Of a DNA stretch of 64,000 nt, positions 54,024-63,705 are shown in pieces. The DNA is from Endozoicomonas acroporae (GTDB taxonomy: Bacteria; Pseudomonadota; Gammaproteobacteria; Pseudomonadales; Endozoicomonadaceae). The position numbers were made by a program, and so were the translations under genes. The stretch lies in NCBI RefSeq assembly GCF_002864045.1, contig NZ_PJPV01000137.1, forward strand, positions 53,984-117,983. The letters run 5' to 3'. The stretch's first letter is position 1. Every line of letters begins with the position of its first letter. The notes under the pieces were generated by a model. The model was not told the origin of the DNA and did no database searches. It saw only the letters and a list, made by a program, of their open reading frames with translations.

Positions 54024-54485
54024 AGGCTGTTGTAAAAGTTACTGATCATTAACTCAGGATAAAGATCAAAAGTCGTCTATAACTACTGTATCTGATTAGT
54101 TGATGGAGAACTATCATGGTGCCCTTCAGACCTGACTGATGACGAGTGGGCAATCCTTAAACCTCTGTTTCCTGACCCTGGCTATGACACTCCGAAGAAC
54201 GGACGTCCACGTGACTGGAATTATCGTCTGATACTGAATGCCATATTCTATCTCAATAAAACAAGTTGCCAGTGGCGAATGCTTCCTTCTGATTTTCCAC
54301 CATGGAGCACTGTATACACCTCTTTCCGGATCAGGAAAAAAGATGACACATGGCAGAAGGACATGATGCGCTTCGTGATCAGGTACGAATTCAGGCGGGC
54401 AAAGAGCCACAACCAACAGCAGCAAGCATTGACTGTGTTGTTATTGGTTTTAAAGATAAATGCCAATAACATTTTCAATTGGCTG
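54024..54485 (+). mobile_element. IS5-family (IS427-like) transposase remnant
   Basis: Translated in pieces, it reads SDLTDDEWAILKPLFP, then GRPRDWNYRLILNAIFY and CQWRMLPSDFPPWSTVYTSF, the N-terminal half of IS427-group transposases. After FRIRKKDDTWQK the frame shifts, and HDALRDQVRIQAGKEPQPTA continues in another frame up to SIDCVV, where homology stops; the DDE catalytic part is lost. There is no intact start codon in the first frame. GAGGCTGTTGTAAAAG at 54024 may be the left terminal repeat. A dead element next to an ankyrin gene. Confidence 0.85.
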
Positions 54486-54582
54486 TGTTTTTGGACGAGA
54501 ACTATCCTGGCTCATTTGAAGCCGTTTTGGGAGCGGGGTGGACCATTTCATTAGGTCTTGATTTTTGACGTTGGTTTCAAGG

Positions 54583-55713
54583 TTAAAGAACTGCCCCCAG
54601 TTTTTTGCCATCACCTTCAGTCGTGGTACCAGTAAGGACTCCATGTTTTTTTGCTGTCTCAGCAACACCCTTATTGTCTCTACCCTCTGTAACTGCCTCG
54701 GGAGTGGCCATGGCAGAGAGCAGCAAATCGACCAGATAGCTCATGCAGTCATCAGATGGTTGCTCCAGACAACTGATAAACGCGCTTAAATTGAAGGTTA
54801 AGTGATTAAACAACGTAGCGGGGGACTCAAATACATTAGCTATAGGTTTATCCCGAAAAAAGTAGTTTTGACTTCCGTCCAATCTATAGTCAGCCAAGAC
54901 CCTGCTATGGCTTAACGACTGAGTTTCAATGGCTACTGCCAGGGAAATAAGATTGAGTCTACTCTGCTCGCTCATCAGTAATACGTCCAGACAATTATTG
55001 CCATTGATATCTTTGATAGCAGGGTCGCTTCCCCTCTCTATAAGGGGTTGGATATAGGCCTGATCTCGCCTGGCGCAAGCATAATGCAATGGTGTCAGGC
55101 CGTATTTATCCTGTGAGTTTATATGCCTGCTGACCGGTAAACTTTCTGATTGTATTATTTTTGTGAACACTGGGTATTGTTTTTGATGCCTACTTGTTGA
55201 AGCTTTTTTATGTCCTTTGGCAATCAACAGGTGCAGCAAATTTTTCCTGTTACAGTCCTCAATAAAAGGATCAGCACCCATTTCAGTGATTAAATCAATG
55301 GCAACCTCACCACCACCGTTTGCTATAACAGACATTAAACCCGTTACATATTTCCATTCTGGCCACCACAGACAATCATTGATGGACAGGGCTGGATTTT
55401 GCTCCAGAATTTCTTTGCCTTCCTGGATAGCCTGGGAAATTTTGGCCATGGTGCTGGTTTTGTGATGCTTGACAGTCAAATCCCAGAACCAATGCTGAAT
55501 GGGAGTTACCGGCCCATCGGGGTTGGAAGACTCTAAAGTGGATGGTGCATCTGACGATGATGCTTGCATCTTATTAGCCTTTTTAAGGGCTTTAAGATTT
55601 TTTCTGGCAATTGCCCCTGACTCAGCCTCAGTAGCCTGATTCTTGGGCAAATCTAGCTGATCATCAAGTTGCGCAAACACACGTTTTACGCCAGAAAACG
55701 ATGTGGGAACCAT
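54583..55713 (-). CDS. Small ankyrin-repeat protein
   Basis: 376 residues. The N-terminus is Lys/Ala-rich (ARKNLKALKKANKM). Ankyrin-type units lie at about 125-250: GLMSVIANGGGEVAIDLITE, NRKNLLHLLIAKGHKKAS, YGLTPLHYACARRDQAYIQP and NGNNCLDVLLMSEQ. The C-terminal ~110 residues have no known domain. No signal peptide. ATG 55713 has AGGGT upstream. It sits between two dead transposases, which suggests it belongs to acquired DNA. A binding role is assumed from the repeats; the target is unknown. Confidence 0.83.
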   Translation of the reverse strand: MVPTSFSGVKRVFAQLDDQLDLPKNQATEAESGAIARKNLKALKKANKMQASSSDAPSTLESSNPDGPVTPIQHWFWDLTVKHHKTSTMAKISQAIQEGKEILEQNPALSINDCLWWPEWKYVTGLMSVIANGGGEVAIDLITEMGADPFIEDCNRKNLLHLLIAKGHKKASTSRHQKQYPVFTKIIQSESLPVSRHINSQDKYGLTPLHYACARRDQAYIQPLIERGSDPAIKDINGNNCLDVLLMSEQSRLNLISLAVAIETQSLSHSRVLADYRLDGSQNYFFRDKPIANVFESPATLFNHLTFNLSAFISCLEQPSDDCMSYLVDLLLSAMATPEAVTEGRDNKGVAETAKKHGVLTGTTTEGDGKKLGAVL

Positions 55714-55803
55714 ATCTGTTTACCCTGTAGTGTGATTGACATCAATCTTCAGGTTCCTGGAAAAATCATCCAGAGCATCACACCAGACCAGAAAAAAAGG
55801 AAT

Positions 55804-56620
55804 AAGTTCATTTTAAAGAGTCGATAAAGGTCGACAAGATTGTTCTTAACCGCCTCGTCGTTGCCCGCCCAACGTTCTTTCAGGCAGGGCAGCTCGGAAC
55901 AAAAGAGTTGCTTGAACTGTTTGAACCACCCAACAAAGACCCCATTGTCTTAAACCAGCAGAAGTGGAGCTACAAGGTAAAGGTACTGAAGCGATATGAA
56001 ACCATGTATGGATGCGTGCCTATGGAACGTTCTGTTTATCAGGGAGTCAGAGGTGGTGTTACGCTGGCGCCTCTTGATCTTCGCACCGGTATTGTCGGCT
56101 CAACTACCCCCAAGTTTGCCAAAACACTCGCTTGGAAATACAGTCAGATGCCCGCTCCTGCTGTTAAAGAAGACTTTGCAACCAACCATCAAAGAACTCT
56201 GTCTAACTCGTATATCAAGCATTTATCCGACAGGGTAGGTGCATTAATTGAAGACCAGAAAGACATCGAATATGACTTGCCGCTCCTGTCAGAACCCGTC
56301 GAAACCATTGCCATAGGTCTGGATGGCACCTGCATCTTGCTCTGTGAACACGGCTGGAGAGAAGCGATGTGTGGAACCCTGAGTCTTTACTCGGCCAATG
56401 GTGATTGATTGCACACTATTTATACCGCCAGCTCACCTGAATATGGCAAGCAAAGCCAGGAGAAAGCTCTGGTTAGAAGATAGGCTCCATAACTTGAAAC
56501 ACACATGCGGTGCGGCCAGGAAAATACTGAAGGAAATTGAATCAGAAGAACTCCCGAAAAAGACGACGGCATTGATAGAAAAGCGTTACAAGGCAGTGGG
56601 AACAACTGTGGTCTAACGTT
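55804..56620 (+). mobile_element. ISKra4-family transposase remnant
   Basis: LELFEPPNKDPIVLNQQKWS through IGLDGTCILLCEHGWREAMCG and TLSLYSANGD matches ISKra4-type transposases. An in-frame TGA at 56405 stands where an Arg codon of the GER motif is expected; the same frame continues LHTIYTASSPEYGK, then shifts, and WLEDRLHNLKHTCGAARKI is found in another frame. The middle catalytic part and the C-terminal end are missing. A stretch upstream of the first open part (55804-55910) seems to belong to it too. Confidence 0.82.
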
Positions 56621-56796
56621 ATGTCAGGCAAAGTTCTACTTGATTGCTGAGCCAGCTATTAACCCGAGAGAGCACCCTATTCATGATCATAAAGCTCAAA
56701 GAACCCCGCAGACATGACAGATACGGGAACGTTATCGCCTAAAGGCGACATTACCGGTCAGCCAGGTTACATTGAACTCACCGGAATGTGTGGTGC

Positions 56797-59454
56797 TTAG
56801 TTAAACCCGTCTTTTTCGTCTTTATCATCAACATCATCATCATTGGCTTGCCTGATTGGAAACAATCTCTTTCTCAGAGAACCAAACAGATCATTGGGGT
56901 TGGGTGCCTGCTCTTCTTTTTCCTTTGCCTCTTTTTTTGCCTCTTGGATTTGTTGCTCAATATCCTTGTCGCTGCTCTGACGCTTGTTATCCATGGCGGT
57001 AGCAGCGTTTTCCAGAGCTTTTTTGAATGTCTCACTGCCAAAGAAGCCCTGGTTTGATGGCTTGCTTTTAGCTCCGTTACCTGATTCCGTTTTGTTTGCG
57101 TTGTCCGGGCTATTGGCCTGAGCAGTGCTGGTTGATGCCGGAGCCTTCCTGGTCCTGGCGGACAATATTTCCTGGGATATTGGTGGAGGTACTGGTGGTG
57201 CAGCGGGAGGCAATGGCGTTGTGGCATCATTGTTCAAAATTGGTTGAGTGGTTTCTCCCGGTTCTTCTGGAGAGAGGGCGGCATTTATGTTGTTCAGGTC
57301 AGCGGTTACATCCTCCGGGAGCTGGTCATCAGATACCGACGAGTCTGTGATGTCGTCAGCATCCATGGTATCTGAACTTTTTCTCAGCATCTTTGCCACG
57401 GCGGCTTCCAACTCTGCTTTAAACTGGGCATCGTTAAACGTCTTGTTACCGGATGATGTGTTTTTCGTTTCGCCCTTTGGTACGGCAATGTTACTGGTTG
57501 CCTTGCTATTCGTCTGAGAAGAGCTTCTCTGCCCGGCTGGTAACTCATCCGCCGCAGGGAACGGTGGAAAGGAAACCGTTGTTTCAGCAGGCTTGTAACC
57601 GTTGGATGATAGTGCCGACTGGGAGGGCTGAGCCGTTTCTTCCATTGCTCTGTTTCTTGCCGCTACTTTTTCCATCAGTTCATCGATAAAGGGAAGGTGG
57701 CTATTTTCCAATCTCTCCGTCGTCTGAGCCCATTTCTTGGCAACATTGCTATCCAGAGTGTCAACTTCTTCTGGTGTTTTGGGTCTTCTGTCGGCCAGTT
57801 TTTTGGTCAATTCCGCCATGAGTTCGGGGTGACTCCCGGGCCGAGAGGCTTTTGGTGTGTTTGCCGTATCGTCATTGGGTGAAAGTGTGTCACTGGTTTG
57901 AGTGCTATTGCCTTCGATTGGCTGGTTTGGCTTTATTGATTTTAGTTCCCTTTGTCTATTTTTTAGCTCTCTGAGCAGTGCTGCATGCAAGTTCTCTTGT
58001 TTTTCTGGCTGTCGGACTTGCGATTTGGCCGTCTGTTCCGTTTTCGGGTCAGTTGACGGCTCTGCCTGTTGCAGCGTCATTGTCGGCTGAGCGTCGGATT
58101 GCTCTGCCGGGATAGAGGCTGTTTCCCGGATTTCTTCCCGGGAGAGGGATGGTGCTGTCATGGTTTCCGGCAAGGGAGAGAGGCTATCAACGGGCGCTGT
58201 TTCCTGCGGACTTTCTGCGCTGTCTGGTACGGCGTCAGTTTGCTCTTTCAGAGCTGAAACGGGCTCGGTGACAGCGAGGTCTTCTTCTGTTGGAACACTC
58301 TCGGTATGTTCAGCTGCGGGAGTGCTTTCTTGTTCTGTCTCCTGAATCAGTGGAGAGCTTTGTGCGACTGAGTCAGTAGCCTGCTGCTGGGGTAAAGCGG
58401 TTTTGGCCTCCTTAGGCTGAGTTGGAGCGGCGGTTTGCGAACTATTCACTGAAGGGAGTGGTACTGGATAAACCGGAGTTGCTTGCTGAGTGCCTACAGG
58501 TGGATCGGTGACTATGGGGGCAGCTTGCTTCTGCGCACCGGAAGCAGTTGTTGTGGTTAAGTCTTGCTCTTCAGGGTGAGCATTACCCTTCTCAATACCC
58601 GGAGAATCTTCTCTGGCAGTGATAGCCGAACTTTCCCCTGTTGCTGGCCGGGTGCTTGTATCATGGTGCCTGGTCTCGACATAGCTTTTCTCAACGGGGG
58701 TTCGATGATGAACGGTGATTGCACACTTTCTGTTACTGAGCTTGTCAAACGCCTGTGCGCCTTCCCCCTGGCCCAAAGTTTCTCTGCCCGCAATCTCGTT
58801 ATCGTTGCGCACGAGGGACTGTCTTATTTCTTCGGCTTCACTGACACTTGCTTCTGTATTGGCATGCTGCTGACGCTTAAGGGCCTCTATGGTTTTTTCC
58901 ATTAACTGGTCAAGATTCTTCTGGTTCTCCAATTCATCGCCCGGGGGTATCAGGCTCAGTGGTTTTTCGGACTGAGACTTAAGGGTGATTTTAACGCTAA
59001 GGCCAGCCGGGAACTCCATACTCCTAAGCATTGCCAGCACTTGCTCAGGGCTATTAGCTCGAGCTTTATCCAGCGCTTCCAGCGAAATACCGACTACTTT
59101 CTTGGCGTTAATGGCACCAAGAACACTGTCTGCCCGTTGCAGTAAATCAGTCCGTTCCTGCAAAAGTTTTGCATCCTGGCTATCCGGTTTATTCTCTTTT
59201 AAACCCGTCGTGTGATGAGCGGGTACCTGGGTAGCTGCTGTTTTTAGTGGCGATGGACTGTCTGCACCGGTTACCACGCTTTTCTGTTCAGCTAAATAGC
59301 TTGTGGTATCGGCACTTTCAATTTTCCTGCCTCTATGGGTACCAACCGGTGCCTCCGCCTCTTTTGGCGCTGGCTCATAATTGGTGTGGACAGGGCCTGA
59401 ACCCTCGACTCCTGGCGCTCTGTGACAAAGTGGGTTTCTGGGTAGTTTGAACAT
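56797..59454 (-). CDS. Disordered protein with actin-regulator-like motifs (candidate effector)
   Basis: 885 residues, mostly low-complexity Ser/Thr/Pro/Glu/Gln, with helical islands. Seen: FPPFP followed by AADEL (629-638), fitting the EVH1-binding [FWYL]PxΦP motif and resembling the FPPPPTDEEL repeats of Listeria ActA; a polyproline run PLPPAAPPVPPPI (747-759); WH2-like helices NLHAALLRELKNRQRELKSI (488-507), HPELMAELTKKLADRR (542-557), LPFIDELMEKVAARNR (587-602), AQFKAELEAAVAKMLRKS (676-693) and SETFKKALENAATAMDNKR (807-825); a basic amphipathic segment DLFGSLRKRLFPIR (855-868) followed by an acidic end NDDDVDDKDEKDGFN (871-885), the order of a WASP WH2-central-acidic module. There is no signal peptide or membrane segment. 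Actin-related function is inferred from motifs alone; a chance resemblance in a low-complexity protein is possible. Confidence 0.8.
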   Translation of the reverse strand: MFKLPRNPLCHRAPGVEGSGPVHTNYEPAPKEAEAPVGTHRGRKIESADTTSYLAEQKSVVTGADSPSPLKTAATQVPAHHTTGLKENKPDSQDAKLLQERTDLLQRADSVLGAINAKKVVGISLEALDKARANSPEQVLAMLRSMEFPAGLSVKITLKSQSEKPLSLIPPGDELENQKNLDQLMEKTIEALKRQQHANTEASVSEAEEIRQSLVRNDNEIAGRETLGQGEGAQAFDKLSNRKCAITVHHRTPVEKSYVETRHHDTSTRPATGESSAITAREDSPGIEKGNAHPEEQDLTTTTASGAQKQAAPIVTDPPVGTQQATPVYPVPLPSVNSSQTAAPTQPKEAKTALPQQQATDSVAQSSPLIQETEQESTPAAEHTESVPTEEDLAVTEPVSALKEQTDAVPDSAESPQETAPVDSLSPLPETMTAPSLSREEIRETASIPAEQSDAQPTMTLQQAEPSTDPKTEQTAKSQVRQPEKQENLHAALLRELKNRQRELKSIKPNQPIEGNSTQTSDTLSPNDDTANTPKASRPGSHPELMAELTKKLADRRPKTPEEVDTLDSNVAKKWAQTTERLENSHLPFIDELMEKVAARNRAMEETAQPSQSALSSNGYKPAETTVSFPPFPAADELPAGQRSSSQTNSKATSNIAVPKGETKNTSSGNKTFNDAQFKAELEAAVAKMLRKSSDTMDADDITDSSVSDDQLPEDVTADLNNINAALSPEEPGETTQPILNNDATTPLPPAAPPVPPPISQEILSARTRKAPASTSTAQANSPDNANKTESGNGAKSKPSNQGFFGSETFKKALENAATAMDNKRQSSDKDIEQQIQEAKKEAKEKEEQAPNPNDLFGSLRKRLFPIRQANDDDVDDKDEKDGFN

Positions 59455-59512
59455 AATTGAGTAGGCTGGCCGGTTGTATTGTTAGTGATATCGGCAGCAG
59501 GAGGAAATTGTT

Positions 59513-59547
59513 ACCGGTCAGCTTTATTTCAGCTGACCGGCTTTTTT
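59513..59547. terminator. Hairpin downstream of yaaA
   Basis: CCGGTCAGC / GCTGACCGG with a 9-nt loop, directly after the yaaA stop. The T run lies on the plus-strand side, not the side expected for yaaA, so it may be an imperfect terminator or only a structured 3' end. Confidence 0.4.
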
Positions 59548-60334
59548 ATTTATTTTCTGTCCTATCTCTTTCCCGGGTGAAAACCCATTCTTCATCCGAG
59601 GACATGGCCTCATTAAAGGCATAACCTTCGTAGTCAAAACTTTTCATTTTTTCTGGCTGGTCAATATTGTGGTCGATAATGTAGCGACACATCAGGCCCC
59701 GGGCTTTTTTGGCGTAGAAACTGATGATTTTGTATTGACCGTTCTTCCAGTCTTTAAATACCGGCGTAATAATCTGGCCATTAATCTGCTTTGGCTGAAC
59801 AGACTTGAAGTATTCATTGGACGCGAGGTTGACCAGTACCTGGCTCTTCTGACTGGCCAGCTCGTTGTTCAGCTGCTCTGTAATCCTGCTTCCCCAGAAC
59901 TGGTAAAGGTCTTTCCCCCGCTGATTGGCAAATCGCGTGCCCATTTCCAGACGGTAAGCCTGCATTAAATCCAGCGGGCGAAGCAGGCCATAAAGGCCAG
60001 AGAGAATTCGCAGGTGTTTCTGGGCAAATGACAGCTGCTGTTCACTCAGTGTTTCTGCGTCGAGACCAGTGTAGACATCACCCTTGAAGGCCAGTACCGC
60101 CTGCTTGGCATTATCCGGACTGAACGGTGTCGACCATGCCTGGAAACGGGCAGCATTGAGCTGGGACAGCTTATCACTGATGCTCATCAGGCTGCCAATC
60201 GCTGCCGGGCTTAATTCACGGAGCTCTTCAATCAGCAGGGCGGACTGGTCAAGAAAGTCTGGCTGAGTGAATTTTTTTGTTGTGGGTGGTGTGTCATAGT
60301 CCAGGGTTTTCGCTGGAGAAATAACGAGCAGCAT
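59546..60334 (-). CDS. yaaA: Peroxide stress protein YaaA (DUF328)
   Basis: 262 residues, the usual length. It begins MLLVISPAKTLDY and contains FKGDVYTGLDAETLS, LSGLYGLLRPLDLMQAYRLE and a KKARGLMCRYI segment, all diagnostic of the YaaA family. In E. coli it lowers free iron and limits oxidative DNA damage during peroxide stress; the family is reported to bind DNA. Single gene, start ATG 60334. Confidence 0.95.
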   Translation of the reverse strand: MLLVISPAKTLDYDTPPTTKKFTQPDFLDQSALLIEELRELSPAAIGSLMSISDKLSQLNAARFQAWSTPFSPDNAKQAVLAFKGDVYTGLDAETLSEQQLSFAQKHLRILSGLYGLLRPLDLMQAYRLEMGTRFANQRGKDLYQFWGSRITEQLNNELASQKSQVLVNLASNEYFKSVQPKQINGQIITPVFKDWKNGQYKIISFYAKKARGLMCRYIIDHNIDQPEKMKSFDYEGYAFNEAMSSDEEWVFTRERDRTENK

Positions 60335-60531
60335 TCAACTCTCCCTGATTGTTCAAGCTTAAGATAATGATGACAATAGTAGAGCAGGGAGCGTTCCTTT
60401 AATAGGGTTGAATGGGTTAATAAGACCTATCATGTCCATTGATAATGGCTATCACTTTAAGAAACGGGAATGTTCAGATCAATTTGTTGCCACCGCAGCA
60501 GTGCAGTCTATTCCCGTACAGTTGAAATAAA

Positions 60532-60561
60532 TAGAAAGCCCCGGCGATCCGGGGCTTTGTC
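60532..60561 (-). terminator. Terminator of the PIN-PhoH gene
   Basis: AAAGCCCCGG-CGAT-CCGGGGCTTT stem-loop. On the minus strand it is followed by CTATTTATTT, 20 bp beyond the stop codon at 60580. Confidence 0.8.
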
Positions 60562-60579
60562 GTGATGAAGAGGAATGAA

Positions 60580-61983
60580 TTACAGATGGGTTTCAGCATA
60601 CGCTGCCAGTGGTGACCTTGGTACACCCTGAAGCTGCATTGAACCTCCATTGGGGAAATGCTTCAGGCGCTCAGTCATATAGGTTAAGCCGGAGCTGGTG
60701 GCGGCCAGATAAGGGGTGTCGATCTGGGCCAGGTTGCCAAGGCAGATCACTTTACTGCCGACGCCGGCGCGGGTGATGATGGTTTTGATCTGGTGGGGAG
60801 TCAGATTCTGACATTCATCAATGATGATCAGACTCTGCTGGAAGCTCCTGCCACGGATGTAGTTCAGGGATTTGAAATGCAGCGGTACCCGGTCGAGTAT
60901 GTACTCCACACTGCTGTTGGTGGATTCGTCATCATTGTGCAGCGCTTCCAGGTTATCGGTTATAGCGCCCAGCCAGGGTTCCATTTTTTCAGCCTCGGTA
61001 CCTGGCAGGAAGCCAATGTCTTCATCCAATCCCCGGGTGGAACGGGTGGCAATAATTCTCCGGTATTGTTTCGTGGCAATGGTCATTTCAATGGCGGCTG
61101 CCAGGGCCAGAATGGTCTTGCCAGAACCGGCGGCACCATTGAGATTCACCAGATGCACATCCGGGTCAATCAGCAGATTCAGGGCCATGGCCTGGTTGAT
61201 GTTCAAGGGTCTCAACCCCCAGGCTTCCTGATGCATCAGGCTTTCTCTGCTGTAGTGCTGAAGGCTTACCTGGTCGCCCGATAGGTCAATGACTTTTGCT
61301 ACAAACCCCTGGTCGTCTAAAAGGAACTTGTTGAGATACAACTCTTCGGCAAACTCACTTTTGTCCAGGGTGTGAATGGTTTTACCATCAAGCTGTACTG
61401 TTTTTACTTCATTGACCCGGTCCCAGAAGTTGCCTTCATAGTGGATATAACCTTTGGTCAGTAAGCCAATATCACTGACCAGCTGGTCACTGTGATAGTC
61501 TTCGGTAAGAATTCCGCAGCCCCTGGCTTTGAGGCGCATATTTATGTCTTTGGTGACCAGTATGAACTGCCGGTCCGGATGGGCTTTCTGGTACTGACAG
61601 ATGTCGTTAATTATCTGGTTGTCGTTATTACTGCTGGGGAGTGTGGTGATTTTATCGTCGGCATGACTCATCATGATGGAGAGTGTGCCGGATGTTTCCT
61701 TGCTGTGGCTTCTCTGGATAGGGACTCCCTGCTCTATCTCCGCAGGTGTTGCAGTACCCAGAATATTATCAATCAGTCGTATGGCCTGACGACAGTCGGC
61801 GGCTATGGTTTGTTTGCCGTTCTTGAGTTTGTCCAGTTCTTCCAGAACGGTGATGGGAATGATTACCTGATGTTCTTCAAAGTTGAGGATAGAGTTAGGG
61901 TCGTGAATCAGGACGTTACTGTCCAGTATGTAGGTGGTTGTGATGGGTGAGTTTTCTGGCCTGTTTTCCAGGGCATGTCCCAT
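60580..61983 (-). CDS. PhoH-family ATPase with N-terminal PIN domain
   Basis: 467 residues. The PIN-type nuclease domain (about 15-190) has YILDSNVLIHDP and later Asp residues (LVTKDINMRLKARG). The PhoH ATPase domain (about 235-467) has the P-loop NGAAGSGKTILALAAA and Walker B LIIDECQNLTPHQ, then GNLAQIDTPYL. PIN-PhoH proteins act as RNA helicase/ribonucleases. GGGAG lies before the ATG. It is flanked by a terminator and by an AT-rich leader (62030-62210) that probably holds its promoter. Distinct from E. coli PhoH, which lacks the PIN domain. Confidence 0.93.
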   Translation of the reverse strand: MGHALENRPENSPITTTYILDSNVLIHDPNSILNFEEHQVIIPITVLEELDKLKNGKQTIAADCRQAIRLIDNILGTATPAEIEQGVPIQRSHSKETSGTLSIMMSHADDKITTLPSSNNDNQIINDICQYQKAHPDRQFILVTKDINMRLKARGCGILTEDYHSDQLVSDIGLLTKGYIHYEGNFWDRVNEVKTVQLDGKTIHTLDKSEFAEELYLNKFLLDDQGFVAKVIDLSGDQVSLQHYSRESLMHQEAWGLRPLNINQAMALNLLIDPDVHLVNLNGAAGSGKTILALAAAIEMTIATKQYRRIIATRSTRGLDEDIGFLPGTEAEKMEPWLGAITDNLEALHNDDESTNSSVEYILDRVPLHFKSLNYIRGRSFQQSLIIIDECQNLTPHQIKTIITRAGVGSKVICLGNLAQIDTPYLAATSSGLTYMTERLKHFPNGGSMQLQGVPRSPLAAYAETHL

Positions 61984-62217
61984 AGGCAGCTCCCTTGTCT
62001 GTTTTTGGGTTACTCATATTTGATTCTTATCGAAAAGCGTTAATCCGGCAAGGCTAAATTTCGATGAAGAATAAAAAATTTTTTTTCTCCTCCTAAAGGG
62101 TTTAAGTTGATGTGTTTTACTCTTATGCTTGAAAAGTTATATCGTATTTTTTTATAAAAATTTTACTGTTTTTTTGATTGATATTTCTTTTGATTATTAC
62201 TGTTCTCTCCCATGTCA
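61984..62217. other. AT-rich intergenic region between rhlB and the PIN-PhoH gene
   Basis: About 230 bp with long T and A runs, much more AT-rich than the neighbouring genes. No gene is supported; presumably it is the promoter and leader of the PIN-PhoH gene. Confidence 0.5.
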
Positions 62218-62244
62218 GCAGGCGAATCGTTAGCATTCGCCTGC
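62218..62244. terminator. Hairpin after rhlB
   Basis: Perfect 10-bp stem GCAGGCGAAT / ATTCGCCTGC with a 7-nt loop, 10 bp past the rhlB stop. No T run follows on the minus strand immediately; it may stabilise the 3' end or work with Rho. Confidence 0.45.
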
Positions 62245-62253
62245 TCTGTTAGC

Positions 62254-63705
62254 TTATCGGTGCTTAGTGTTTCTGGGATCAACAAGAAGCTGTTCCGCTG
62301 GGTAGTCCTTCTTCAGTTTATCCCCCAGCAGCGCTTCAAGATCCGGAATCAGAAACGAATCATCTTCACAGGCAAAGCTGATGCTGGTTCCGCTCGCCCC
62401 CGCTCTCCCGGTTCTGCCAATTCTGTGAACGTAGTCATCAGGGTCTTCAGGCAGGTTGTAGTTGATCACATGGCTGATTCCGTCAATGTGGATGCCCCGG
62501 CCAGCAACATCGGTAGCCACCAGTACTGAAATTTTTCCGGAGCGGAAATCTTCCAGAGTTCTGAGGCGCTTGTTCTGGGGAACTTCGCCAGAGATTTGGT
62601 CTGCCCTGATCCCAACCTTTTGCAGCTGTTCGGTCAGCTTGCGGGTCTGGTCCCTGCGATTGGTGAAAACAATGACTTTTTCCAGCTGGTGATGGTTAAT
62701 CAGGTTTACCAGCAAGGGAAACTTCTGTTCCGATGAGAGAATGTAAACCTTTTGTTCCACCGTGTCGGTGGCGACACTGTCAGGTTCAATCTCAACCTTT
62801 ACCGGGTTCCAGGTCCACTGTTCTCCAAGCCTTAATACATCATCTGTGAATGTCGCTGAGAATAGCAGCGTCTGACGGTCTCCCGGTCTTGGCGTCATGC
62901 GGATAATACGCCGTACCTGCGGGATAAAGCCCATGTCCAGCATGCGGTCCGCTTCGTCGATCACCATGACTTCAACCAGGTCCAGAAACAGGTCTTTACG
63001 CTCACAGTAGTCCAGCAGGCGCCCGGGTGTGGCAACGAGAATATCTACATAATTTTCGCCGATACGTTTACGCTGTTTCTCATAATCCATACCACCCACA
63101 ACGGTGACAACGTGCAGCGGCAGGTATTGGGTCAGGGCTTCAGCGTCCTTACCGATCTGCAATGCCAGCTCCCGTGTGGGGGCAATGATGACCGCACGTG
63201 GCTCGCTCAGGTAGCGGGTATCCGGTGCCGGGGTGTCAATCAGCTGCTTGATCGTGCTGATCAGAAATGCTGCCGTTTTACCGGTTCCCGTCTGAGCCTT
63301 GCCGATCCCATCCCGACCCGCCAGAGTGCTACCGAGCACCTCTGCCTGAATTGGTGTGCAGTACTTGAAGCCCTGGTCAGCAATCGCATGCATCAGTTCG
63401 TCGGGCAGGGCAAAATCATGAAAGCGGGTCTTTTCAGGGTCAGGCGCTACCTGGAACTGATCAATACTCCAGCTTTCCTGCGCCCGGGCAGGACGGTCTG
63501 ACTTTCTGCTGTTTGTCCGCTTCGGGCGCTTTGATGATTTGACGTTGTTTCTGGAATGCGCAGCCTGTTTTTTGCTGCCGGAAAGCGCTTTCTTCCCTTT
63601 TTCAGGGGAAGCATCTTTACTCGCGCTGCTTTTCTTAAAAAATCCTAGAAAACCACTCAATGCCTTAATCTCGTTCCTTTCAGTCCTGAACAATGGCTTT
63701 ACCAA
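62254..63705 (-). CDS. rhlB: DEAD-box RNA helicase, RhlB type
   Basis: 483 residues from a TTG at 63705; a second TTG at 63660 (LSGFLGFFKK) with AAGGAACGAG upstream would give 468. No ATG is available before the helicase core. The N-terminal ~80 residues are Lys/Ser/Arg-rich and disordered. The core has the Q motif CTPIQAEVL, AQTGTGKT, PTRELALQIG, DEAD (MVIDEADRMLDMGF), SAT, DVAGRGIHIDGISHVINY and HRIGRTGRAG. Best match is RhlB, the degradosome helicase that unwinds RNA for RNase E/PNPase. The short tail after motif VI fits RhlB rather than RhlE. Terminated by a hairpin. Confidence 0.9.
   Translation of the reverse strand: MVKPLFRTERNEIKALSGFLGFFKKSSASKDASPEKGKKALSGSKKQAAHSRNNVKSSKRPKRTNSRKSDRPARAQESWSIDQFQVAPDPEKTRFHDFALPDELMHAIADQGFKYCTPIQAEVLGSTLAGRDGIGKAQTGTGKTAAFLISTIKQLIDTPAPDTRYLSEPRAVIIAPTRELALQIGKDAEALTQYLPLHVVTVVGGMDYEKQRKRIGENYVDILVATPGRLLDYCERKDLFLDLVEVMVIDEADRMLDMGFIPQVRRIIRMTPRPGDRQTLLFSATFTDDVLRLGEQWTWNPVKVEIEPDSVATDTVEQKVYILSSEQKFPLLVNLINHHQLEKVIVFTNRRDQTRKLTEQLQKVGIRADQISGEVPQNKRLRTLEDFRSGKISVLVATDVAGRGIHIDGISHVINYNLPEDPDDYVHRIGRTGRAGASGTSISFACEDDSFLIPDLEALLGDKLKKDYPAEQLLVDPRNTKHR

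Noticed and set aside
59513..59547. Strong terminator for a plus-strand gene
   Set aside because: No plus-strand gene ends here; the hairpin is kept only as a weak 3'-end structure of yaaA.
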